Assembly: GCA_019751475.1 (NCBI GenBank)
Contig: JAIENH010000402.1
Location: forward strand, 1-5,118
Length of the DNA: 5,118 bases
Direction: 5' to 3'
Origin: Cyclobacteriaceae bacterium
GTDB taxonomy: Bacteria > Bacteroidota > Bacteroidia > Cytophagales > Cyclobacteriaceae
In this document: positions 1 through 5,118 of the stretch, in pieces
Numbering within the stretch: position 1 is the first letter of the stretch
Layout of the letters: each line of letters begins with the position of its first letter
Made by a program: the position numbers and the translations under genes
The notes under the pieces: model-generated
Database searches by the model: none
Seen by the model: the letters and a program-made list of their open reading frames with translations, nothing else
What the model was told of the DNA's origin: nothing

Positions 1-1267
1 TCCAGAGATTGAAGGACTGCGTCAGCGCGGCACCAGCTCGCAGTCGCAGACAAGCATTGTCAACGGGCAGATTAGTTCATCTCAATCGATTATCATGACG
101 TACGTGGCCACCCGCCAGGGCACCATCGTTGTACCTCCTTTCAACATCAAAGTCAATGATCAGGCCGTTTCTTCTCCCGGCAAGAAAATAAAAGTCGGTC
201 CGCCCATTCAGGCCCAGGCGCGCGACCCGTTTAGAAACGCAGATCCGTTTGGCGATATTTTTGGAAGAGGTGAACCTGAATTTATTGATGTGAAGGAAGA
301 TGCGTTGCTTACGCTGAATACTTCTTCGGATGAAGTGTATGTAGGCGAAGGCTTCACCGTCACCCTGTCATTTCTGGTGGCCGACAACAACAAAGCTCCC
401 ATGCAATTTCATAACCTCGGCCAGCAGCTTTCTGATATTCTGAAAAAGCTAAAGCCTTCTAATTGCTGGGAAGAAAATTTTAACATTGAGAATATTGAAG
501 GCAAGTACATCCAGATTGAAGGCAAGGGCTATACTCAATACAAAATTTATCAAGCCACCTACTACCCGCTTAACACCGAGCCCATCTCGTTCCCCAGTGT
601 AGGGCTGGAGATGATCAAGTTTAAAGTAGCCAAGAACCCTTCTTTCTTTGGTCAAAACAGGCAAGAGGATTTTAAAACATTTTATTCCAAACCAAAGTCA
701 GTGAAAGTAAAAGAGTTGCCACCGCACCCACTGCAAAGTTCCGTAGCTGTAGGCGATTATCAATTGGAAGAGAAAATTTCATCTACCGAACTAAAGACCG
801 GCCAGAGTGTGGGTTATGAATTTAACATCCAGGGGGAAGGCAACATCTCTTCTGTCGAGCGGCCCGCCATTCCAAAAGACAATAATTTCGATTTCTACGA
901 GCCTAACGTGCAGCAGAACATCACCCGAGAATCTGGACGCGTGACAGGCACCAAGGCCTTCAAATATTTCCTGGTACCGAAAGAGCCGGGCCAATTTAGT
1001 TTAGGAAATTATTTCATGTGGGTGTATTTCAATCCCTTCAAAAAGAAGTACGACACCTTGCGCTCGCAAATAACGGTGAATGTGCAAGGAGAAAGTCAAC
1101 GCAATCAAACCATCCAAAGCACTGATTTCGGTTCGTTTTACGATCGCATTCCCTTCACTGACAACAAACTCATGGCAGCCTCAGGCCGCGACTGGATGCC
1201 GCTCGCGGTCAATCTCTTCATCCTGCTGATGCTGGGAGCATCGGCCTATTTAGTATTCAAAAAGTAA
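1..1267 (+). CDS. batD: BatD family protein (Bat aerotolerance operon), 3' part, start outside window
   Basis: The reading frame is open from base 2 to the TAA at 1265-1267, giving 421 visible residues; the signal peptide and start lie upstream. The first ATG in the frame (95) is internal, because the codons before it already read as BatD (INGQ-like 'SIVNGQISSSQS' followed by 'TYVATRQGTIVVPPF', the end of the first beta-sandwich domain). Then come a proline/glycine-rich linker with two DPF motifs (about residues 67-91), a second beta-rich domain (about 92-235), a third beginning 'SSVAVGDYQLEEKI' and containing 'GEGNISSVERPAIP' (about 247-362), and one C-terminal membrane helix (about 400-418) ending in KK. 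This is the usual BatD plan: a large periplasmic region held in the inner membrane by a C-terminal anchor. In the family, BatD acts with the VWA proteins BatA/BatB and the TPR proteins BatC/BatE in envelope or oxidative-stress tolerance; its biochemical role is not established. batA-C would be expected just upstream. Family call is firm, function is not. Confidence 0.88.
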   Translation, partial: PEIEGLRQRGTSSQSQTSIVNGQISSSQSIIMTYVATRQGTIVVPPFNIKVNDQAVSSPGKKIKVGPPIQAQARDPFRNADPFGDIFGRGEPEFIDVKEDALLTLNTSSDEVYVGEGFTVTLSFLVADNNKAPMQFHNLGQQLSDILKKLKPSNCWEENFNIENIEGKYIQIEGKGYTQYKIYQATYYPLNTEPISFPSVGLEMIKFKVAKNPSFFGQNRQEDFKTFYSKPKSVKVKELPPHPLQSSVAVGDYQLEEKISSTELKTGQSVGYEFNIQGEGNISSVERPAIPKDNNFDFYEPNVQQNITRESGRVTGTKAFKYFLVPKEPGQFSLGNYFMWVYFNPFKKKYDTLRSQITVNVQGESQRNQTIQSTDFGSFYDRIPFTDNKLMAASGRDWMPLAVNLFILLMLGASAYLVFKK

Positions 1268-1284
1268 TTTATACCTTTAACCTT

Positions 1285-1533
1285 ATGGACAAGGAGAATT
1301 GGTTGGATGCTTTGAATGATGATTTGCGGGACATTCGTGCACTTACATTGGAGGTAAGAAAAGAAACCGAAGCCATAAGAGAAGAGACCAAAGTACTCAA
1401 GGAGGAGGTGAAGGAAACCAAACGCAAGGCAGATGCGGCCTGGGAGTTAGTAGTCATGACTCGGGAGCAAATGAGAGAAGAGTTGGCCTACTTGAAAAAA
1501 CCTCTTTGGAAAAAGTGGTTCGGTCTCAATTAA
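1285..1533 (+). CDS. small charged coiled-coil protein of unknown function
   Basis: An 82-residue ORF begins with ATG 17 bases after the batD stop and ends TAA at 1531-1533; the short gap and same strand suggest it shares the batD transcript. I do not recognise a family. Residues 10-70 form a near-perfect heptad pattern: d positions L10, I17, V24, I31, L38, T45, A52, T59 and a positions L14, T21, T28, T35, V42, A49, V56, M63, L70, with Glu/Lys/Arg filling the outside. Residues 23-50 look like four degenerate copies of a 7-residue unit of the type x-[IVL]-[KR]-x-E-[TV]-[EK]. The last 12 residues ('KKPLWKKWFGLN') are basic and aromatic and could touch a membrane or a partner. There is no signal peptide or membrane helix, so it is probably cytoplasmic. 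It is likely real because of its position, normal start and coherent coiled-coil periodicity, although charged helical frames can arise by chance in such sequence. No function can be assigned; a link to Bat proteins is only suggested by location. Confidence 0.72.
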   Translation: MDKENWLDALNDDLRDIRALTLEVRKETEAIREETKVLKEEVKETKRKADAAWELVVMTREQMREELAYLKKPLWKKWFGLN

Positions 1534-1608
1534 TTTTAGATTTATGATTTTAGATTTGCTATTGATGCTTGCTTGTCAAGTTTTGAATCTAATATCTTAA
1601 ATCTAACA
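1534..1608. repeat. long imperfect inverted repeat in the aroC leader
   Basis: The left arm 1534-1557 and right arm 1585-1608 are reverse complements at 20 of 24 positions, separated by 27 bases. Each arm itself contains two copies of the same word ('tagattt' twice on the left, 'aatcta' twice on the right). The loop holds a small nested hairpin, cttg 1568-1571 with caag 1577-1580. It fills nearly all the space between the coiled-coil gene and aroC. It could be a dispersed intergenic palindrome of the kind common in Bacteroidota, an RNA hairpin affecting aroC expression, or a weak bidirectional end-of-transcript signal; it lacks the GC-rich stem and U-tract of a classical intrinsic terminator. 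The symmetry is directly visible; the role is not. Confidence 0.7.
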
Positions 1609-1617
1609 TCTTACATC

Positions 1618-2691
1618 TTGAACTCTTACGGTACACTTTTTCGCATCAGTACTTTTGGCGAAAGCCACGGGCCCGCTATCGGTGTGGTCATTGATGGCTG
1701 TCCAGCCGGATTGGAAATCAATGAGTCATATATTCAGTCAGAGTTGAATCGCAGGAAGCCGGGCCAATCAAAAATCACTACCCAGCGAAAGGAAGACGAT
1801 AGCTTCAAAATTTTGTCAGGTGTGTTTGAAGGAAAAACTACTGGCACTCCAATAGCAATTGTAATTGAAAACCAAGACCAGCGCAGCAAAGACTATGGTC
1901 ATCTTGAAAATGCGTTTCGCCCTTCGCATGCCGATTTTACGTACCAGGAGAAATACGGCATTCGCGATCATCGAGGTGGTGGTCGAAGCTCTGCCCGCGA
2001 AACCGCGGCACGGGTTGCAGCCGGTGCTGTTGCCAAGTTACTGCTGAAGAAATACGGAATTGGAATACAAGCCTTCGTATCGCGAGTGGGTGATCTGAAA
2101 ACACCTCCTTATACACAACTTGATCTTAGTAAAACAGAGGAAAATATTGTTCGCTGCCCTGATCCGGCTACGGCCGAAAAAATGATAGCACTCATTGATA
2201 GCATTCGACTAGATCGCGATACCATTGGTGGATGTGTGACATGCGTTATTAAAAACTCTCCTGCGGGCCTGGGCGAGCCGGTGTTCGACAAGCTGCACGC
2301 AGAGTTAGGCAAAGCCATGCTTAGCATCAATGCTGTAAAGGGTTTTGAGTACGGCAGCGGCTTTGAAGGAACACGCTTGCGCGGATCACAACATAACGAT
2401 GCTTTCGTAAACGAAGGTGGAAAAATTCACACCGTAACCAACCATTCCGGTGGCGTGCAGGGCGGCATCAGCAATGGTGAAGATATTTATTTTACGGTAG
2501 CCTTCAAGCCGGTGGCCACCATCATGCAAGACCAACAAAGCGTTGATAAAGATGGCAATGAGGTAACCGTATCTGGCAAAGGCCGCCACGACCCGTGCGT
2601 GGTGCCCCGTGCTGTGCCCATTGTAGAAGCAATGGCTGCGCTGGTTATGGTTGATTTTCTGTTGAGAGGTAAAGTATCAAAGGTTTCTTGA
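1618..2691 (+). CDS. aroC: chorismate synthase (TTG start)
   Basis: Converts 5-enolpyruvylshikimate 3-phosphate to chorismate and phosphate, the last step of the shikimate pathway, using reduced FMN in the cytoplasm. With the start chosen here it is 357 residues, normal for the family. The three family signatures are intact: GESHG at 14-18 with the catalytic His17, '[18 protein letters not shown]' at about 116-133, and '[12 protein letters not shown]' from 323. 'RPSHADFTY' (His104) and '[15 protein letters not shown]' (276-290), which line the FMN/substrate site in this family, are also present. Start choice: the protein should begin just before '[17 protein letters not shown]'. There is no in-frame ATG between the in-frame stop TAG at 1537-1539 and this motif; TTG at 1618 sits exactly where family members have Met and puts the catalytic histidine at position 17, as in E. 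coli AroC. A TTG at 1573 would add 15 residues encoded by the repeat and is less likely. No Shine-Dalgarno sequence is visible. It may be read from the upstream batD transcript or from a promoter in the short leader; I cannot tell which. Confidence 0.95.
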   Translation: MNSYGTLFRISTFGESHGPAIGVVIDGCPAGLEINESYIQSELNRRKPGQSKITTQRKEDDSFKILSGVFEGKTTGTPIAIVIENQDQRSKDYGHLENAFRPSHADFTYQEKYGIRDHRGGGRSSARETAARVAAGAVAKLLLKKYGIGIQAFVSRVGDLKTPPYTQLDLSKTEENIVRCPDPATAEKMIALIDSIRLDRDTIGGCVTCVIKNSPAGLGEPVFDKLHAELGKAMLSINAVKGFEYGSGFEGTRLRGSQHNDAFVNEGGKIHTVTNHSGGVQGGISNGEDIYFTVAFKPVATIMQDQQSVDKDGNEVTVSGKGRHDPCVVPRAVPIVEAMAALVMVDFLLRGKVSKVS

Positions 2692-2697
2692 TTATTC

Positions 2698-3915
2698 TTA
2701 CTCTCGTCTAATGGCCTCCACAGGGTCTAGCCGGGAGGCGCGGAGTGCAGGATACGTACCGAATGCAATACCCACTACTACAGCCAGCACAGCCACCACA
2801 CCAATCGTATTGGCAGTGTAGGATGCCTGAAAGGGTACTTTGGTAACGGCTTTGATAATCGGGATGGCTCCCATCGTGCCCAGAATACCAAACAGCAATC
2901 CGCAAAGACTTCCAAAAGCTGAGATGGTGATTGACTCTGTCAAAAACTGAAGTACGATATCTTCACGTTTCGCACCCATCGCTTTTCGCACACCGATTTC
3001 TGTTGTGCGTTGCGTGACCGAGATGAGCATCACGTTCATCACGCCTATTCCTCCAACTAAAACCGATATTCCAACAATCATCCCCATGATGACACGAAAG
3101 AGCGTGAAGCCCTGCGTAGCCTGCTCAACGCGAAAGTTGTTTGTCAGCACATCCAAATCGGTCGAGCGCGCTTGGTAGTGAGTGTCTAACCATGAACGTA
3201 GCGAATCTTTAATAGCCGGCACATCCGCCACATTTTCTGCCTGCACGATCACTGAAGGCGGTTGTGATAAAAGTTCAGCACTTGACAGATGTGTAATTGG
3301 CACATACACCTCCGGGTTCTCCGATGAACTGATCACTACTCCGACTATTTCAAATGACTGCTGCCGAATCCGCACCTTCTTCCCGATAAAAGCATCGGAC
3401 GAATCTTTTGAACTGGCCAATCGGGCGAAGGTCGAGTTGACAACTGCTACAGTGGCTTTCGCTGACAAATCATTCTGGCTTAGCAGTCGACCGGATTTTA
3501 GTTTGAGATCGGTGCCTGTCAATTCACTGGTGCTCCGCAGCAGGCTAACAATCGAGTTACCATTCCAACCTGCCTCAATCGACTGGGTGGAGAACAGGTA
3601 AGCCGAAGCCAGTTTAGTAATCGCTTTCCGCAATTCGTTAAATTCCGGATAGGTGATGCAAGCAAACGTGTCTTTGCGCACCAGGATGCCATTGACTGTC
3701 TTCGTGGCTCGTGTATTAATCGCGATGGAAGTCAGGGAGGTGGTTTTTGTGATCTGGTCTTTAGCGTATTGCTCCATGCCGTCTATCAGGCAGAGAATGC
3801 CAACCAGTGAGGCTACCCCGATCACCATACCAAGAATGGAGAGAAACGTGTGAAAAAAATGACTTCGGAGTGTATTGGCCGCCATGGCGAAGGCTGGCCC
3901 GATCTTCTTTAGCAT
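2698..3915 (-). CDS. MacB/FtsX-type ABC transporter permease, no ATPase domain
   Basis: A complete 405-residue inner-membrane permease of the MacB class, read right to left from ATG (complement of 3913-3915) to TAA (complement of 2698-2700). Order: short cytoplasmic N-terminus with 'AANTLRSHFFHTFLSILGMVIGVAS', first membrane helix about 22-46, a periplasmic core domain about 47-268 (MacB_PCD type, including 'SSENPEVYVPITHL'), then three helices about 272-299, 329-356 and 370-390. Diagnostic motifs are 'GGIGVMNVMLISV' (288-300), 'RTTEIGVRKAMGAKREDI' (303-320) and the C-terminal 'YPALRASRLDPVEAIRRE' (388-405). Family members use ATP hydrolysis in a separate or fused LolD/MacB-type ATPase to move a periplasmic domain, exporting peptides, lipoproteins, antibiotics or other envelope substrates; the substrate here is unknown. 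No ATPase or membrane-fusion gene lies on this strand in the window: the upstream neighbour diverges and the downstream neighbour converges, so it appears monocistronic. An out-of-frame ATG lies 5 bases before the start, and no Shine-Dalgarno sequence is seen. Confidence 0.93.
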   Translation of the reverse strand: MLKKIGPAFAMAANTLRSHFFHTFLSILGMVIGVASLVGILCLIDGMEQYAKDQITKTTSLTSIAINTRATKTVNGILVRKDTFACITYPEFNELRKAITKLASAYLFSTQSIEAGWNGNSIVSLLRSTSELTGTDLKLKSGRLLSQNDLSAKATVAVVNSTFARLASSKDSSDAFIGKKVRIRQQSFEIVGVVISSSENPEVYVPITHLSSAELLSQPPSVIVQAENVADVPAIKDSLRSWLDTHYQARSTDLDVLTNNFRVEQATQGFTLFRVIMGMIVGISVLVGGIGVMNVMLISVTQRTTEIGVRKAMGAKREDIVLQFLTESITISAFGSLCGLLFGILGTMGAIPIIKAVTKVPFQASYTANTIGVVAVLAVVVGIAFGTYPALRASRLDPVEAIRRE

Positions 3916-3983
3916 AGCATCAGGTTATTGAAATCAAGAACAAGACCCCAAACCTCGTAAAATGTTACAAGCCGCTCCCGATC

Positions 3984-4022
3984 ATTGAATTTAAACACGA
4001 TTACCCTCCAAATACATTCAAT
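3984..4022. repeat. short inverted repeat in the divergent promoter region
   Basis: ATTGAATTTA at 3984-3993 and TACATTCAAT at 4013-4022 are reverse complements at 9 of 10 positions, with 19 bases between them. The centre is roughly 87 bases from each start codon, compatible with an operator shared by both genes, but AT-rich matches of this size can occur by chance. Symmetry is seen; function is conjecture. Confidence 0.35.
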
Positions 4023-4065
4023 TTTTCGATATTGCGGTAGGTCTGGCCAGAGCAAGACGATTACC
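3997..4065. repeat. 9-base direct repeat, two copies
   Basis: The word ACGATTACC occurs at 3997-4005 and again at 4057-4065, 60 bases apart start to start. The second copy ends 16 bases before the symporter ATG. It could be a pair of regulator sites on similar helix faces (60 is near six turns at about 10.5 bases each, though not exact), or coincidence. Confidence 0.3.
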
Positions 4066-4081
4066 ATAATACACCTAACGC

Positions 4082-5118
4082 ATGCAGCCATCTACCCCAA
4101 CCAAAAAGAGCAAGCTCACCCTCTACATTCTCATCGCGCTGATGACAGGCATTGCGCTGGGCTTTACGCTCAACAAAAGTTACCTGGCTGACCAGAACCA
4201 AAAACTGGAGTCACTGGAAACTGACTTACTCTCAATTCAACAACAGATACACCTGGCAGACAGCACTGCGAAGCCGGTACTTGAGCAGCAAAAGAAAGAC
4301 CTGCTGAAAGAGCGTGGTGCAGCCCTCACCGCCCGCGACAAGAAAGTAGAACCCTTTTCGATTTTAGCCGATATTTTTCTCCGGCTCATCAAGATGATTG
4401 TAGCCCCGCTGGTATTCACCACCCTGGTAGTGGGTGTAGCCAAGTTGGGGGACATCAACTCCGTGGGCCGCATCGGGGGCAAGACCTTACTGTGGTTTAT
4501 TGGCGCCTCACTCACCAGTCTTTTGCTTGGCATGATACTGGTAAACATTTTCGAACCGGGCATCGCGATGAATCTACCCGTGCCTGATGCCGGCACTGAC
4601 ATCGGTCTCACACACAATGGACTTTCCCTCAAAGAATTTTTGTACCATGTATTTCCTGCCAGCGTTATCGATGCGATGGCGAAAAATGAAATCTTACAAA
4701 TTGTAGTGTTTTCACTTTTCTTTGGCGTGGCCACAGCCGCCATTGGCGAACAAGGCAAAGTGATCATCACTTTCATGGACGCTGCGGCCCACGTCATCTT
4801 AAAAGTTACGGGCTACGTGATGAACCTCGCACCGCTGGCCGTGTTTGGCGCCATGACGGCCATCATCGCCAAGCAGGGACTCGGCATCTTAAAAACGTAT
4901 TCCATTTTCATCAGCGAATTTTATTTCGGCTTGCTTGTGCTGTGGATTGTATTGGGCCTTGCCGGATCTGCCGTGATCGGTAAGCGAGTGATCGAGTTAT
5001 TAAGACGAGTAAAAGAACCCATCCTGCTGGCGTTCAGCACCAGCAGCAGCGAAGCTGCCTTCCCCAAAACAATGGAAGAACTTCAGCGCTTCGGCTGCAA
5101 AGACAATATCGTGAGTTT
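4082..5118 (+). CDS. dicarboxylate/amino acid:cation symporter (SDF/DAACS family), 5' part, cut by window end
   Basis: ATG at 4082 opens a frame that stays open to the window end: 345 whole codons plus two bases. The product is a secondary transporter of the GltP/DctA/GltPh family, which imports glutamate, aspartate or C4-dicarboxylates with H+ or Na+. Visible parts: a basic cytoplasmic N-terminus 'MQPSTPTKKSKL'; membrane helix 1 about 13-31; 'ADIFLRLIKMIVAPLVFTTL' (96-115) opening helix 2, with 'GVAKLGD' after it; helix 3 about 131-157; further helices about 203-222, 238-262 and 275-300; and the serine-rich re-entrant hairpin 1 motif 'AFSTSSSEAAFPKTMEEL' (317-334), the family hallmark. The second half, with the NMDG-type cation/substrate motif and hairpin 2, is outside the window, so substrate and coupling ion cannot be judged. 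Odd point: residues about 32-90 between helices 1 and 2 are a long polar helical stretch, some 40 residues more than in E. coli GltP, predicted periplasmic. No Shine-Dalgarno sequence precedes the ATG. A 186-codon open frame on the opposite strand (4237-4797) is a shadow. Confidence 0.93.
   Translation, partial: MQPSTPTKKSKLTLYILIALMTGIALGFTLNKSYLADQNQKLESLETDLLSIQQQIHLADSTAKPVLEQQKKDLLKERGAALTARDKKVEPFSILADIFLRLIKMIVAPLVFTTLVVGVAKLGDINSVGRIGGKTLLWFIGASLTSLLLGMILVNIFEPGIAMNLPVPDAGTDIGLTHNGLSLKEFLYHVFPASVIDAMAKNEILQIVVFSLFFGVATAAIGEQGKVIITFMDAAAHVILKVTGYVMNLAPLAVFGAMTAIIAKQGLGILKTYSIFISEFYFGLLVLWIVLGLAGSAVIGKRVIELLRRVKEPILLAFSTSSSEAAFPKTMEELQRFGCKDNIVS

Larger units (their letters stand above)
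3916..4081. promoter_or_regulatory. divergent intergenic region between permease and symporter genes
   Basis: These 166 bases separate two genes transcribed outward, so promoters for both must lie here or inside the flanking coding ends. I looked for the Bacteroidota -7 box (TAnnTTTG) with an upstream TTG on each strand and found no good match. The closest is a GAGGTTTG on the minus strand around 3950-3957, lacking the first T and with a poorly spaced TTG. The region contains a 9-of-10 inverted repeat and a 9-base direct repeat, listed separately. The promoter role is inferred from gene arrangement only. Confidence 0.5.

Noticed and set aside
95..97. ATG as the start of batD
   Set aside because: The 31 codons before it are open and read as the conserved end of the first BatD domain, so the true start is upstream of the window.
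1573..1575. TTG as the start of aroC
   Set aside because: It would add 15 residues encoded by the right arm of the inverted repeat, with no counterpart in chorismate synthases; TTG at 1618 matches the family N-terminus.
1534..1617. Intrinsic terminator for the batD transcript
   Set aside because: The inverted repeat is AT-rich, has a 27-base loop and is not followed by a T-run, so it does not meet the usual form; it is listed as a repeat instead.
3182..3601. 139-codon open frame on the plus strand
   Set aside because: It lies wholly antisense inside the permease gene, whose protein sequence is clearly family-conserved, and its translation shows no recognisable domain.
4065..4070. CATAAT as a -10 box for the symporter gene
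   Set aside because: It resembles TATAAT, but no -35 lies at a proper distance, it sits 11 bases from the ATG, and the main sigma factor of Bacteroidota uses a different consensus.
3909..4191. Small ORFs in the divergent region (minus 3909-4091, plus 3985-4191)
   Set aside because: Both overlap the start of a well-supported gene in another frame, and neither shows a recognisable protein pattern.
4237..4797. 186-codon open frame on the minus strand
   Set aside because: It is antisense to the symporter, whose frame carries clear DAACS motifs through this span; the minus-strand product is low-complexity Ser/Arg/Pro/Met sequence typical of a shadow frame.

Overview
The window looks like ordinary chromosomal DNA from a member of the Bacteroidota, probably a Cytophagales-like aerobe. 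The pointers are a BatD protein with the DPF-rich linker common in that phylum, no recognisable Shine-Dalgarno sequence in front of any of the four visible starts, moderate GC content, and an AT-rich intergenic repeat built from 'aaatcta/tagattt' words. The assignment is inference from sequence character; there is no rRNA or marker search behind it.

Layout: (1) Bases 1-1267, plus strand, are the 3' part of a batD gene whose start lies upstream of the window. (2) Bases 1285-1533, plus strand, are a small gene for an 82-residue, strongly charged coiled-coil protein, 17 bases after batD and probably co-transcribed with it. (3) Bases 1534-1617 are a short AT-rich spacer filled by a long imperfect inverted repeat. 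(4) Bases 1618-2691, plus strand, are aroC (chorismate synthase), complete, which appears to start at TTG. (5) Bases 2698-3915, minus strand, are a complete MacB/FtsX-type ABC transporter permease without its own ATPase; it converges on aroC with only 6 bases between the stop codons. (6) Bases 3916-4081 are a divergent intergenic region with a short inverted repeat and a 9-base direct repeat. (7) From 4082 to the window end, plus strand, is the first 345 codons of a dicarboxylate/amino acid:cation symporter (SDF/DAACS family), cut by the window edge.

The genes do not form one pathway. BatD belongs to the Bat aerotolerance/envelope group and the coiled-coil gene may be an appendage of that operon. 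AroC is shikimate-pathway housekeeping. The permease and the symporter are separate single-gene envelope transport units reading away from each other.

I see no mobile element, CRISPR array, tRNA, rRNA or defence locus, and no convincing new multi-gene system. The points most worth a second look are the TTG start of aroC and the inverted repeat just before it, the heptad-repeat protein after batD, and an unusually long predicted periplasmic helical insert between the first two membrane segments of the symporter.
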